Assembly: GCA_009869945.1 (NCBI GenBank)
Contig: WIXG01000090.1
Span: forward strand, 180,002 to 244,001
Direction: 5' to 3'
Length of the DNA stretch: 64,000 nucleotides
Source: Mesaphorura yosii
Taxonomy: Eukaryota; Arthropoda; Collembola; Poduromorpha; Tullbergiidae
Program-made: the position numbers and the translations under genes
Shown: piece by piece, positions 24,316 through 38,800 of the stretch
Layout: every line of letters starts with the position of its first letter
Position numbering within the stretch: position 1 is the first letter of the stretch
Notes under the pieces: model-generated
Told to the model about the DNA's origin: nothing
The model's input: only the letters and a program-made list of their open reading frames with translations
Databases searched by the model: none

Positions 24316-26556
24316 GAACGTACCAAATATCTTCAGCAGTTCCATTAGTTTTATTCTTATTACGGAATGCAAACTTTTATTTCAGATATCAAAGAACAAA
24401 CGTATTCTTAAATTCTTATAGATACTGACAAATCAGCCGTGAGAAAGTATTTAACAATGATCTTAAATTTCTATCCCTGTATATCACATTCTGCCGCTGG
24501 CTCATTCGAAAACTACTTACCGCAACCTCCACTTCTACTAGCTTTAAGAAACCATTGCATTTCTCGCAATAAATAGTTGATTACTATTTAAGCACTCATT
24601 GAAAGTTCTTTTATGATTCATAAGCGTAAGCCAACCAAATCATTAATTGCATGAGACGAATAGAGCATCTCATCCTGTTCGTTAGCTCGATAGAATGCCT
24701 CGTTGACCAGAAAGAGAATTAACGAGCTTGAAAACGAATTGAAGCCTTCCTTACAACGCATTCATTGAAACTCAATAGCACAAATGACAATTATAAAACA
24801 AAGCCTATTGAATTCATGAATTTCCGTTTGTTTGCGGGACACCCACGTACGAGCGGTCGGTCTCATGTCTCGGGCAACGGGATTAGCTTTCTTTCCACCT
24901 TTTTACTATTTCTGGTCCATTGCCTCTGGTATTGTGAATGCATTTTAATGTGGCATATTTCTAGCCTTGTATTGTGCACATACAATTAGCATCAGCTCCA
25001 ATGGCAAGAAAAACGTGTGTGGCAGAGACGACATGTGAGCCTATGTCCAGAACTGCGGCGGCTGCTCAGAATTTTGGACGGTTTAACCATGATTTGAACA
25101 ATTAAATATGTTGTAAATATTATGTAAATATTTTAGAGGGATTAACTCATACAATTACCGTAGAGTTTTAAGAAAATTAACGTTAAAGTTGAGAGTTTAC
25201 GATGATGTAAGCCTTTTGATGCGAGATGTAAGGTGGTATAAACTTGGATATGGGTTAGGGTCGATCATTATGTTGGAAAGAGAAGGTGAACTGTGCGGCG
25301 TGCATTTTAGCATAGTGCAAACCTGACAACTTTGACCGGCGATTGTGAGCCACCAGTTTGATGTGAAGAGGTGCGGTTTGCGGAACCAGAAAGCTTACAC
25401 TATAAGCTTTCCAACGACATCTCACTTGTATGGGGTCATCATAGAACATGGTGACCAAAATTTGAGGTGACCCGACTTTGACCTCTCCTTACTCCGGTGC
25501 CGTGTAAATCCCTCGGAGATTAGATAGTACAGTGTAAGTACTGCTGACTGGTACCACTCCCGTATTGCGATATCGTCCGGCATAAAAGAAATCTTCATAC
25601 TTCGTGTTTGTAAATTTAATGGTGTTCGTGTGTATTTGATTTGGAACATTTATCCATGTCATCAGTGGTTGCTGACTTCATTTCACATTAAAAATTGTCT
25701 TCCTCGATCATCTTTGGATCGAGTAGTCCATCGAACTTTGGGATATTGGTCACCGGGAAGGTTTGTTTTGTGTGAGATTTGTGGCTGGGCTCGTCAGAGG
25801 TTTGGACGTTGTACCGTAGAGAAGTGACAATAGCCTGTGAATTGTGAATATGATGGAATTTGACGCAGTCAATTGCACCGTACGTTATAATGTTCGACTA
25901 GAATATCCACCGCGAGCGTACGAACGGCTGATATAAACTCAATCCATCTATGCTAACGCCGAATCATAAATACCTGTCTCACCTGAGTGGTGGTAGTGCT
26001 TAGTGCAAACATCTGTCCTCTCTGCCTGTCTACCTGTTCTTGCGGGGTACAGTCATCTGCTCGTGCATTGTATTTTTATGCCGTATGACTAATAAACAAA
26101 CTGTACTCACAAGTCAGCTCGACTGGCAGTAAATGCCGTAAGCCAGCCGTGAAGGGGATTACGAATCAGTTTGCGCAAATGGTAATCGAAACATGATTGT
26201 TGATTGTAAATTAACATATATTGACGTGCCTACGAATTTTGCACTACACTAATTTATATTGTGCCGTGCCTCGTCTGTCACACACTCCACGGCCGACTTT
26301 CATCCTCCGTCTGTCACAAAGCCTGACTGCCTGCCTTGCCCTGCCATAGATGACTAGTTGAATTGGTGCAAATATTTTTATAGCTACTAATACATTCTTC
26401 ATTGAGGGTCATTAGTTATCGCACACGGATTGATTGCTCATGCAAGTGCGAGTTTCCTCGTCAGCAGTAAGAGAGAAACTTCTGAAATAGAGCATGTTTG
26501 CGCCAAGGGACCACCCATAAAGTTCCAGGACAAATAAGAAACACAAAAACTAGAAA
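24316..26556. other. Intergenic, no gene recognised
   Basis: 2.2 kb between the FCHO stop and the Rab11-FIP start. It should contain the FCHO 3' UTR (an AATAAA lies near 24568) and the Rab11-FIP promoter. Several ORFs of 60-75 codons have no recognisable content. A GTCTGTCACA-like phrase appears twice near 26270-26320. No mobile element was identified. Confidence 0.5.
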
Positions 26557-29123
26557 ATGTGGACCCCAACGCACGTCCAAGTAACAGGTAAGTGCAGCTG
26601 GACCAACTTTGAATAAAAACTACATGCATTTGCTGTCATTATAAATTGTTTTCAGTCCAAAGGGCCAAAGGCCTTTTGTATAAGGGGAAAAACGGTAAGT
26701 CTGAACCGAAACTTGGAATGAATATGTCTATATTTGTTTCATGACATTTTCTAAACTATTTATTGCGTCTGAAGGAACCAACGACGTTTTCGTAACCATC
26801 GCACTGGGTAAGGAGAAGTACCAGACTTCGGTGAAGGAACGAGCCACGGACCCGGTCACATGGTTTGAAGAATGCGAACTGTGAGTCATGCAAGGCTGTT
26901 TGCTTTGTAATGGATATCCGAATGAATTCCTGTCATTTTTCAATGTCCTGTGATTTTGTTTAATCAGACCAATTCCGAAACAAGGGAACAAGGCAGAAAT
27001 TGTTCTCACTGCACTGCATCGCAACTTCATTGGAGATGAATTTCTTGGAATGGTCAACATTCCGCTGAGCGAGTTTGATGTTTACGACAAACCAAAGAAC
27101 AAATGGTACGTGCTGAAGAGCAAGCCTGGCAAAGAGAAGAGCAAGAACAGAGGCGAGCTTGAAGTCCGTGTTGGATTCACAGTCGTTGCAAATGCCGGAG
27201 CAGACTTATCCAAGAAGTCTCACAAGTCGTCTTTGGGACAACTGGCTTCATCAGTTGGTATGTATAGTATACGAACATGAGATTTAGACCGTCAAAGTCA
27301 ACAAATTTGGTTTTTATACGTGCATGGTTTTAAAGGTGGCAGTTTACTTAGCTTGGGAAAAGAGAAGAAGACTGGATTGAAGACCTTAGTAAAGTCAGTC
27401 GGGAACAAAGTATCAACGCTTCCTGGTAGAGGAAAAAAGAAGGACAAGAATGACGGTTTTGGAACCATTTCGGAGCAGCAGGATTACACAAGCCCTTTCA
27501 AGAAGCAGACAAAAGTGGACGCTGATCCAGGTGTCATCAGTGACGATGAAGACGAATTTCGAGTACGTTTTTAAAAACGAACAAGGTTCCATTAAATGTG
27601 TGCATGCTTTTTTAACAAGTTGTGCAATTGTACAGTTCGATGAGCTGTCCCACAAGAGTAGTCATAGCTCTCTTGCTGTTTCGCAAAGAGGAGAATCACT
27701 AGAAAATCTCGGCGGTGGAGAATTTTTACGAAGAAACGTTGCCACACCACCGCCGCCGCAGATGAGAACTCCAATTCGTGAAGAACAGCCTGAAGCATGG
27801 AACTCAGATCCGACGGACTCAATCGATGACTGGGAAGCGAAGTTATTTGGCAAGCCGAACAGCGCAAAAGGTACATTTCCCAGTGACCTTTTAAATTGGA
27901 GCCATAATTTTAACCAATTCGCATGAAAACATTCAGCTTCGACCTTGGAGGTGCCTGGCAGAGGCTCACCGACAATTTCCAAACTGGCCTCGACTGGCGT
28001 GAGTGGACAATCGTCTTTTAACACCCACCAAAGCATGAAAGCCGACGAGCCTGGGAAACCGCAAGAGGTTCTTACTAAACATTCTAAAATATCGATTCGC
28101 ATTGGTTTCTTCAAGTCTAGTCTTATTTTGCAGATCATATTTGATGTCGTGAAAACTGAAAAGTCATTCGCAGAAAACGAGCCAATTCCTAAACCACGCC
28201 AACTCTCACAAATCATAAAGAGCGAGTCTAAAGCCAAAAGCGTGTCGTTGGAAAACATTTCATCAGAAACTAAGGCGGAAGAAAAGCCGAAGAAAGAGAA
28301 GCACAAGCACATCTCAAAGGACTCGTTTACTTCTCTGTTTGGATCCAGGACAAGTAAGTTTTCTTCGCGTATATTCTATATGATATTTTTATCGGCATCC
28401 ACTCAGAAGAACAATGAGCGTTTGACTTCATTCTAAGCAAATGATGGCACTACCTCATGACTATATATTATTTGACAGAATTGAATGTTGATGATTCAAA
28501 GTCGAACAGTCCTTCGACTCCAGTCGGAATCACAAATCCAATTCGTGTCAAGGGAAATGTGCTAAGTCAACAAGAGACAAGGCTGCCAAAGGAAACCCTA
28601 CGCAAATTCGAAGGAAAATCACGTGAAGTAAGGCGTTGCTCCTTATAATTTATTCGTGTGTGTCGAATCCCACATACAATGCCTAACTTTACACTACTTT
28701 TCAATTCCGAAGGATTTGATCGAAACAATCGTGGCACTGCAATCGCAGGTCAAGGCACAGGAAAAGAAAATGGGCGACTTAGAAGACTACATCGACAACC
28801 TGCTGGTTCGGGTCATGGAAAACAAGCCCACACTATTACAAAGTCCGTATGTTAACATCCATCAACCAAAGTACATAAAATTAATTTAAACTATTATTTC
28901 GGCTTGACTCTGTCGTTCATCTTCTTGTATACAAGTAGAGCCATAACGTCCCTCTCAGTTCGTATAAAAGTAGCAATCGGTAGAATGTAGTGCACCTTCA
29001 TGCACGGTTCTATATTTCTATATGCACGGTATTCATACCTATATGCACGGTCACGGTTTGTGATGGTCACATCAAGTAACTAATTTCTTGATTCTTATTT
29101 TTAGACTCCTTAAATGGGTCTGA
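26557..29123 (+). CDS. Class I Rab11 family-interacting protein (C2 + RBD)
   Basis: Eleven exons: 26557-26587, 26656-26694, 26775-26880, 26968-27257, 27336-27562, 27636-27870, 27937-28067, 28134-28353, 28479-28627, 28713-28846, 29105-29123, with a total length divisible by three (526 aa). The N-terminus MWTPTHVQVTVQRAKGL opens a C2 domain containing ALGKEKYQTSV, VTWFEECEL, LTALHRNFIGDEFLG and WYVLKSKPGKEKSKNRGELE. A basic, Ser-rich middle region follows, with an SDDEDEFR acidic patch and proline tracts. The C-terminal Rab11-binding coiled coil carries the family signature GDLEDYIDNLLVRVMENKP. Class I FIPs (Rip11/FIP2/FIP1-like) link Rab11 on recycling endosomes to motors and membranes. The final exon is uncertain: canonical splicing (GTATGT donor) ends with LLKWV, but another phase would read about 30 more residues to 29200. 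FCHO upstream points the same way but is separately promoted. Confidence 0.9.
28999..29051. repeat. Short repeat, period about 21 bases
   Basis: CTATATGCACGGT occurs at 29018-29030 and 29039-29051, and the shorter core TGCACGGT occurs at 29001-29008. It lies in the last intron of the Rab11-FIP gene, about 55 bases before the final acceptor. Confidence 0.7.
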
Positions 29124-29476
29124 TGACCAAGGCAAGTCTTCTGTGATGCGGACGCTTTACGGAAAGGGTTCACGATCTACCGAACGAGCCATTGACTAAT
29201 ACTACTAATTCATGGAGATCTGGAGTCGGAAACCTCTTGACTGAATCAAAGTGCTATAATTATTAGTGCTACGAATTACGAAATTATGACCAAAGCTTTT
29301 AAGCGCCAAAATAGGATGTGAGAATGAGGTCAGGATGTTAGCTATCCGAACCCGAAACGGACAAGATGGGTTGTAATTTTAGAGGTCCAAAAATTGACAT
29401 TTTTACTTAATGATTTTTTTTAAATCGATTCCATCCAACAAAGGTTGCAATTTGTGTGTTCAGCAACTTGAGAGAC

Positions 29477-29482
29477 AATAAA
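29477..29482 (+). terminator. Candidate poly(A) signal of the Rab11-FIP gene
   Basis: AATAAA, about 355 bases beyond the predicted stop codon, in ACAATAAAGTC context. Another AATAAA occurs near 29663, so the true cleavage site is not fixed. Confidence 0.4.
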
Positions 29483-29716
29483 GTCTTCGTCTTCGCCATT
29501 CGGTAGTTTAGAAGTTGTGAATAAGAGAGTACGTTTGTGAGGTGCTTCTGAGCAGCTAAACGGGCAGCTTACGGAGCCATACCATGTAGAGAACGAACTA
29601 CTTACCCTAGGATAATTTGTGATATAAGTGTGGAAACATTTGTAGAGTAATCAATAACCATTGAATAAATGAAACAAAGGTGAAATGCTTGAAAATTGAA
29701 GTGAAACATGTTCCCA

Positions 29717-29722
29717 TTTATT
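29717..29722 (-). terminator. Candidate poly(A) signal of SZT2
   Basis: TTTATT on the plus strand (AATAAA on minus), 141 bases beyond the SZT2 stop at 29863-29865. The Rab11-FIP gene converges from the other side; the 740 bases between the two stops hold both 3' UTRs and nothing else recognised. Confidence 0.4.
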
Positions 29723-29862
29723 ATTATCAAGTACTATCGTCCTATTCATTCGAAAGCTTTTTATCACTAGCGGTATAAAAATAGCAAGGTTTTGGCATTT
29801 TTGAGTTCGTGTAAGCTCGGTACGCGGTAAACCGAATCACTGCAAGTGTTTCCTGTGGACTG

Positions 29863-32800
29863 TCACGCCAAGTTTCCCCACGCACAATAACAGCACATAT
29901 TTATCACGGATTCAATCAGACTCAGAACTTCAGTCTGTAATTGGGCAGTTGATTCCGTCTGAACACTTTTGTGTTTGTACAGGATGCTTAAATCCTTTAA
30001 GGTTTACAAAATAAATGCATGCCAGAATGAGCAGTGACTGATACGTATGAATTTAAAAATGATCGAGAAACTTACGGCAGATCTCTTCTCGAAGCAAATT
30101 TCGAGCATAATAACAGCATGATCCACTCGGTTACAGAAGAGAGCCACCTGATGAACAGACTCATCGGGCGCAACGAAGTGACGGTGATAGTGCAAATTTC
30201 CAAGCGAAATGAGCCGAATAAGATTCTGCGCATTTTTCAAATGTAACGTAATTAGAGAAAGGATGAAGAGTGTTTGAGCAAGATGATGCAATACCTGGTA
30301 AAAGGAAATTGGTTGCCGAAGTAGAATGAAAAGTCGTGGGTCCATTTCACTGAGTGATTTTATTTGTACTAGTTCAAGCAACTCTCCAAATTCCCAGAAA
30401 GAAAGCTCGCCCACCTTGAAGAAAATAAACAATTCGATAATCTTCAAGACCGAAGGTAAGGGCAGAGAACGGATGATTGCTCACAGTTTCACGCGATATC
30501 AAATCTTGTTTTTGGTTGTTACGCTTATCATCGCATTTCTCTCCAATCAACAGCCGCTGCCACAACAAATCTCTCCGACAGTCCACGGCAGCTTGCTGTA
30601 CCATTTCATGAATAAAGAGTTCCACTGCCCTAATTTCCTCGGTTACAATCTCCTGCATAACTTGTTCATGAGATGAAAAGTAGCCCATATAATGAATTAA
30701 CTCCTCCCTGCAATGAAATTAGCGTTTAATAATAAACGCGATTGTAGACTTGATGTTTTATACGCTCTCACTTTATTCCAGTGAATGGGGGCTCGGCGCC
30801 GGTTTCTGTAAAGTCATCACTACCTCTTGACAGCTTGAAAGCCTCTGATTGCAGTCTTTGTTGTTCCTCCGAAAATTTTCTTTTGCTGTCCTGCCGTTGA
30901 TCAGATTGGTGCGTTTTGCCCTGATTGAGCACTCGATAATTGGCCAAAGGGTCTGGCGCATTAACCATAGACAGTTTGCCTTCGACGTCATCACCATCCT
31001 CGGTTAACGTTGGGTAAACATCTCTGTGCAAACCAAACCATACAATCACAATATATTTCACGACGAAAAATGTAGTGGGAAACGTGGCCACTGTATTTGT
31101 GTTTACCTTCGACTTGTTAGAATGATATAATACTTTAAGCGCAGAACAGAAGGATCCGAAGAATATGGTCGAATCATTAACGGAGCGTCATAAGCAATGA
31201 GCAAGATTAAATCGAACTCGTCGTAATGCCGTTCCGCAGCCGCCTCATTCTGATTGTACGTGACTTTCTTTGAGTACAGTTTGAACAGCACGTATTCGTC
31301 GGTCTGAGAATAACATAATCAGTGAACTAAATTTATTTTTCTTTGAGTAGAAAAGCTGCTTACATTCTCAGAACTCTTTTCAGAGCTGTTCCCCGTATTT
31401 GTTGCCAACACCTTCATTTGATATAGTTTATCGTGGGTCAGAAGATAATCGTACAAAATGTGTGATGGAGTGGAAATATTTTGCAGAGTGATCTGACCTG
31501 AAATTAAAAGGAAGCTCAGCGTTTAAAGCAGTATGTATTAGGATGACCGAGTTTCGTACCAATGTGCACAGTGTTGCGGGCAAAACTTGGACCTTTCGCG
31601 TAATACTTGACGAAGTCATCCAGGAAGTTTGTAAGGTGGTAACCAGGCTTAAAGGGAACCTGCCTCCCGGCAATGTAGGCATGGATGCTTCGCAGATGGA
31701 AATCATAGGTGAACGAATGTAAGTGCATAGACGCTTTTACTGTCTCACATTCTTCTAGGAACGTCAATGTGTCCTGGGGAAAATCAACAGAGTAAATTTT
31801 CGAGAAGGTCGTCACACGTACCCGGTAAACTCACTTCATGATTTGTGGTTCGCCGTGGTTTGGAAATTTGAAGCGAAGACTCAAGGGCATATATCTTTGT
31901 GTAAAAGAAAGGCTCGTCAAAGCCTACTTCAAATAATATGATTCCACCAGGAAGATTCTTCTGGAGATACTGAACTTGTCCTCCACCGCTTCGTTCACGA
32001 AGGCGCATCGATACATTTTCGTTGGACGAAAACGTTTGCCCAGTACCGGTAGATTGAGACGCCAAAGAGACAGCTGACACAACACTCGCTCCACTGATTT
32101 GTCGCATCCTCTCCTTTTCATGGTCATCCCGTCTGTTCCACGCAGAAGCATACAGAAATTAATGAAGCCATTGTAGATGCTGTCCGAAGCTAGAAAATTC
32201 TTACATGGACTCTGGGGCAGTCTTCACACTTATTGGTATGAAAGTCAACGTCTCCAAGTATTGCACGTATTCCTTCATGAAACTTTCACACACTAAAACG
32301 TGCCACTTGTCATCCGTTTTCTTGGCAAAAGGCGACGTTGGTGCCGTGGTTTGTGGTTGCGTCTCTAAATTTGCATTCGAGCCACTCCAAAGTGGCCAGA
32401 TTGACGACTTGTTTTTAATTTTTACCCCGGGTGCCTCCAGGCTTTTTTGAGATGAATCCGAACCGTGACGACTCCGTTTGTCCTCCTGTGCAAACAAATT
32501 TACAGAATAAAGTCTGCTTGTTTTCAGTGGCTTCGAGCATAAAAAGTGACATACCCGGGAAGCATGAAATGGAGCCCTACGAAATTCCGATGCCGCTTTC
32601 TTACGTATTCCTGTAACAATATCCCTTGTGGCAGAAACTTCACGTCTCCATCTAAATCAATTACCAGTTTACGTAAAGTCATATGTCACTCAACTCTCAC
32701 GTAATTTAGTCACGTTAAGAAATACTCAAACGTAGTGCTTAATAAAAGTACCTTGGGAAAAATATTATCGGTGTCATGCAGAAATGAGTTAGCCGGGCTG

Positions 32801-35800
32801 ACTTCTTGAACGCATGAATCACTTCGTCGCTATTCGCCGAGTTAGCATTTCCTTGTAACCAATCCTGGTAGTTTTTTGATCCTGCGAGAACAAGAACAAG
32901 TATATCATTTAATGCAATTCGTAGTCAAATGAAAGAAGTAAGGATACGAAGCTCGCAGAGAGTTTTACCTGCCCTCGCTGCTAACTTCATCTGCATAAAC
33001 TGCGACTTGAACGGATTATTAACGAAATCTGCAGGTACGAGGAACGTGTCCTGATGCTTGATATTTCTGTACAAGTAGGGATCATGAATTTTTAAGAGGA
33101 GTTCACGTAAGGGGCCACATACAAAAGGAATAATTACCGAAGAGCGCCCAAACATGGGAGTAGCAAGCTCGAAATTTTGGACTTCTTCACCGGAGCGACT
33201 GTTCTGTTTATAAATACGGATTTTGGTGGAGCTTGGTAGAGAATATACGTATCGATGTCGGAGCTATAAGGATTCATCTAAAAAAAATAGGCCATTAGTA
33301 GTAGAATAATCAGATCAGAAATTTCTTTCCAAACGCTCAACTCTTATCTTACTCCACATTCGGCGTGAAGGGCATGACTAACACTCCGAAGTAGAGCTTG
33401 ATCGTGAAACAAACCAGACTTCTGAGCGTACAAGGAGGCAAGAAGGCTTGACTTTGCATTAAACCAGGCGCATGCTCGCTTCGTATGGTCAAGTAGTCGG
33501 TCGCTGCCATCCTTCGACCAGTTGTAAAACATGTAAAAAATCTGAAAACATAGCAAGTATGTGGATTTATGCCTGAGATTATACCATAGCCAGCTACTGA
33601 TCCGCTTCAACGTCAACGAACCTTGGAATCGGTGATGTGAGCCCACAATAATTTTTGCCTGGGAACAAGAATCGGGTGTCCCGGTTTCGAGGAATTTTTC
33701 AACTTCGTTGGGCTGTCTGGAGTGATCTCAGCCGCTTTTATCCCAAGGAAATTCGTTTCTTGGGAGGTTGACAGCAGCGGTGGAGATCTATAGTGATGGC
33801 TGTTCCCTAAATAAAGAGCGACAAGGGACATCATAGCAAGGTCGGGACGTGGTTTTAGCCACAGACTGTACATACCATCAGGAGTCAACGCTTCGAAGTT
33901 GGCTGTTGAGGTGCACGCTTTCCAGTGGATCATATTCCTCGCAATAATGATACACTGACTGCCTTCTTCGTTGGGGTTAAAATCCTCCCGGTCTTTAAAA
34001 TGATGCGCGATATTCTGTTCGTTTCCGACAAGCTTGTTTAGATTGGTTGTAAAAGAATTGAATTCTTGGCGTAATTTGTGCGCCTGTGCCAGCTTCTTGC
34101 TTTGTGTACTTTGCATTCCTCCCAAACTCACGAACATTTCATTATTCCTCCAAAATTGTTTGGGGCCGACTTCATTCATGACCGTATTTATCAGCTTCTC
34201 CAATTCTTGTGCGATAATTTCCACAGGGTAGTGGCAGTGCAGATGGACGGGCGTAATCCGTAAGGATGGAACCGCCAAGTCATTTCCAAAATTACACCAT
34301 TTCCTTAGTTCGAGATAAATTGGATGCAATTGGCCCTTATCTCCTGTTTCTAACCTATCAAGTTTACAAATGCAGATATTGGCACACAAGTTCACAATGA
34401 TCAAAGAACACTGATTGTAAATGAGGAGGCTTACTTTGTCAGTCCAACAACGAGTGGGTCGATTTTATTTCGTCTGGGAGAAAGGCTTAAAACGGAACCC
34501 TACGAAGATGTAAAACACTTGAAAAAGCAAATGTCGTTTGGATCAAATTTTCTTGATACTTACCCTGTGCGGTGATACTGCAGGTTTCTCCTGCGCACCG
34601 TTCGACAATTGCACTGAAAAGAAAAATGATTAAGGAAGTTTAGAGTTTGATTTCCTGAAGAATTTCTCTGAAAATTAACCCAAGAAAAAGACGTTCATAC
34701 AAAACATGACTACCCAATAGAACAATTAGTAAGTTATTCACAAACTACGCTACTGCGAAGGAATGTCACGTCATAGCTACGGGAAAGCTGAGGACAGAAT
34801 ACAATTCGGCAAATACGTTCGGTTTCATCTACGGCTAGGCTAAGCGATCAAACAGGTGAATGAATTCGTACTACAACCTTGTGTGATTAACAATGGTGGC
34901 ACAATCGCAAAGTCATTAACATCACACGCAGCGTCAATAAAAAATTCAATGGCAGTAATTTACCACGACTGAAAGACACCGATCGACTTCTACCCGAGTC
35001 TAATGGAAAGTCTTCGGTGAAGCCATGTGAGGAGATAGAGTTGACACTAGTTCTTCGTTCATGCAAGCGGCCTGTTGATTCAAGTACCTTAATAATTTTA
35101 TCTTTCGTGAAACGCTTGTGTCTACTTCAAGTTCTTATGGTTACAACGAAACCTACGGCTAGTTTAAAAGAACAGGCTCAATTATTCACATGTACCTGAC
35201 CCTTCCGCGGAGACTGTGGGAATATCAATGGACAGTGGAGCAGTAAGATAGTAAAATTCCATCAGAAGGTCCCAAATTGAGAATTTTATGACGGAAGCGA
35301 GGTATGATCGCAGTAAATCCAAATTAATTCTCCCTTGCTTCCACATTTGAAGCTCAACCATCGCATCCTGAGTGCTGCCATCTGAAATATTCGACAGTAT
35401 ACTTTAGCTTGTAAGCGTCTTCGTCAGATGTTACGGGTCCTGCTACCTGCGAGTACTTCTCTGATGCCAGTCACACAACCGATTAGTTCTTCTATTCGCT
35501 TTGGTTGTTTGATACGGCTGGAAGAAGGCAAAATCCAACTCATTGCGGGCAGCGGCTGCAAATTGGGACCAACAATAGTGACTACAAGGCAGGCGATGCC
35601 TCTGCTTCCTGTTTCTCCAGGATTTTGCTTGTAGAGGTAAATGTTCTTCTCAGACTCATTTAATTCTCTGGAGTAATCCTAAAATTCAACAATGTCAATT
35701 AAAATCACAGGCTGCTGGCTATTAAATATCATTTTCAAGAACATGAAAATACCCGAAAATGATTTTCCAATTTGAGATCGGTGTATTTGGGTACTGAAAA

Positions 35801-38800
35801 GAAGTTTAACAAATTCTGGTGCATGTAATACCCGAATGCTGACAAATGCTCTCGCACGTATTCGTTGATTTGAAACTGGAAAATGACGACACATAAGAAT
35901 TGTTTGCTGCCCCTGAACCGCATGATTACTTTACATTATGACACAATTACCTTCACGACAAAGTCGGGAGCAGCATTCGGCTTCTGGATAAAGTGAACAT
36001 CTTCGGGCGTGAGCTTGCAATGTGGATTTCTATCGAGCGTTACGAAGAGAATATCAAGGACTGCGTCATCCAACTTGTTTCTGAGTGACTGGGCGAGTTG
36101 GTCCTTTATCTCTGCGCCTGAAGTCACAAGATAAAGGTTAAAGTTATGCACATCATTCGCGTCATAAATACGTCATTCCATATGTTAATGCACACCTGCC
36201 GGGGAGATTCCATGCACTTCCAGTTGAACCACATCTGTTTTTTCCTCCTCATTCACTTCGTCTCGAAGTTTGGCCAACTCACGCTCATTTGTGGAGCCTG
36301 ACCTCGGACGCATTTCCTAACAAATACAAATGTCACAATTAAATGTCAAACCTTCGAGAAAGGGTAAAACAAGTTAATTCCGAGTAAAAGTTGCCTCTGA
36401 GCTGGAGTCTAGCCAAGGAGGATCTTGCTCTTTCCCAATCAAGTTCAAGCTTGACATGTCCGTGATGAGCTCACCGGAAGGTTCTTGAACCCGATACAAT
36501 CTAGGGTATGAGTTTAAGCCGTGTTGACCTTGTACATTAAAGTGGAGAAATCATTTAACACACCTGAGGTAAAATATGCTTCCGGACGTGTCCTTGTACA
36601 CAAACATATTTCTTCTGTTTGTAACTTCGAAAATCAGGAGTGCAGCCTTTAGAGCCTAAAATGGAAACCGTGTGTCAATTTTGCTCAACAAACTACTCCA
36701 TCGTCTTTAATTTACTTGGATTCCACGCGACGTAAGGGATTTTGCAAGGCCAGTTCCAAGCCGAGAATGCAGCACAAACTTTGTTTCCCATACCACGGGG
36801 CAAGAAAATATTCCAGGTGCAGCGGATTTGACTGGATCAATCTCAGATTCTGAATTTAAAGTTACCCATAAATCATTTGGATAGAGCGCGCAAATACGCA
36901 GGGACTCACCCCCAGACGGCTGTCGGACTGGCGTCACCAAGCCACTTCTGAAACCTCCGTAGTCTAAATATTCTTCGGTGTTTTCGAGCAACACGTTGCA
37001 CTTTCGAGTAGTTTCAAGCTCTTGCAGTAACAGATCCTGATTTACTATTCTGTTACCCGAGGAGGACATAAGTATTTAGGATCTTAAGCAATTTAGGAAG
37101 TTCCGTATAGGGTCTAACCTTTTCAAATCTTTGTTCTTGTTTATAATTCTTTCACACAAGCGCATGGAGTAATTATACAGGGACAAATTATCTTCGTTGT
37201 ACCTTAAGAGAATTTATTAGAATGATTTAGGATTCTGTCGCTTTCATCCAGCTCAAAAATAAGGTGCACCAACCTGCAATGAAAGAATATTTTCACGTGT
37301 TCCTTCGTCAACTTAAATATCATCCAGAAGGCGTTGTTCCTTTTGCTCAAGCCCTGGCAACTCTTCGTAAAGGCATCCTCTCCAGACTCACTGCCATCAC
37401 CCTCATAGCCTTCAAGAAATTGGTAAAATATAGTTTGAGCTAAATTAACAGTGCATATATTGGCTTAATGTTACAGCAAAGAAGAATGGAGGTCAAGCAT
37501 ACCATCTTCGCCTGCGGTGGTAACTAGGCTGTCCATCAGACTAGAAATCCCGCTCAGTTGGCTGGGGGTTGTCAGCAAAAACCTTCCGACAGCGTCAGGT
37601 TGATCTGTGGGTTGCTTAGGTGTTTCCTTGTTCAACGTGTCAAAACTTGACAAGTCCTGCCCGGATCCTGACGTTTTCCTGGAGTTGCTTGACCTAACTT
37701 TTTCATCAACTTCTGGGACTTCAAAACTAACTCCAGCGACCACAGCGGCGTTTAATTCGGTTTCCTGTATTTTTCTTATCGCATTGTACTCATCTAAATT
37801 AAAGAACGAGGTTAAATTGATTCACATTCCTAATAAGCATCTTTCGGTACAACTCACCACGTGCTCGTTCGATCGATGTAAAAGATCTGAATCGGACATC
37901 CGCCAGATAATACCATGAACCTTCCTCCTTCAACTCGAATCCATCAATAGATAAACTGCCAAATCTCTGCAAAGGAACTTTGGTCAATCAACTGTGGCAA
38001 TGAAAGGTAGATGAAAGAATTTTCAAATTGACCAACCTTCTTAAATTTTTCGTATCCCTCATCATGCGCATTTTCTACGAAGGTGAGAGGAACAGTGGCG
38101 ACTCTGCAGCCGCCTTTCCCGTTGGATATTTCCACGTGTGAGGCCACCAGCTCAAGTGTGTTTTCGTTTAGTGCACTGAACACACCCCTCAGCGAAGTGA
38201 TTTCATCTCGGAGAAGCCAGTCAACCTTAATCAAACCGAAAATGTAGACTTCATATTTCCATTTGATAGACGTATTTGAAATAAGTTGGCTAACTTCTTC
38301 AATCATATTATTTATTGCTTGCAGCTGAAGTTCTGGCAGCTTCTGAAGCTTCCGCCCTAGGTCAGTCCGTTGGCTGGACGAACTGCTCGAATCTTCGTTT
38401 TCTTCACCGCTCAGTGCTTCGGGCGTGAGAAAAACGTAGTCCATCCTCAAGGTAGTTTTCTCGTCGAATGTGAAGTCGGGAACGTTTGAACTCAAAATCT
38501 CCTTTATATCCTCTGAAAGGAACTTGTAGAATTTATAACAACTGGCAACTCGCAAGCACTTTAAGAACGCAGATTAAACTTGACGCACCTAAGCAAGTTG
38601 GAAGCTGTTGAACAAGGAAAGCGCACGAGAATTCCTCGCGGAGATACGTGCAGGTAAGATACAGGAACAACGGCATACACCTTGAATTGCTGCAAAAGAA
38701 AACCATTTGTCTTGACAGTTTCGAAGTTGAAAATCATGTTATACTCACCGTTTCACATCTGACGAATTAAAAGAGTCCCTGTTGTTAGACGATCGGCTTG

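Noticed and set aside
27662-28312. 216-codon minus-strand ORF
   Set aside because: It is antisense to Rab11-FIP exons whose splice phases and coding content are consistent on the plus strand.
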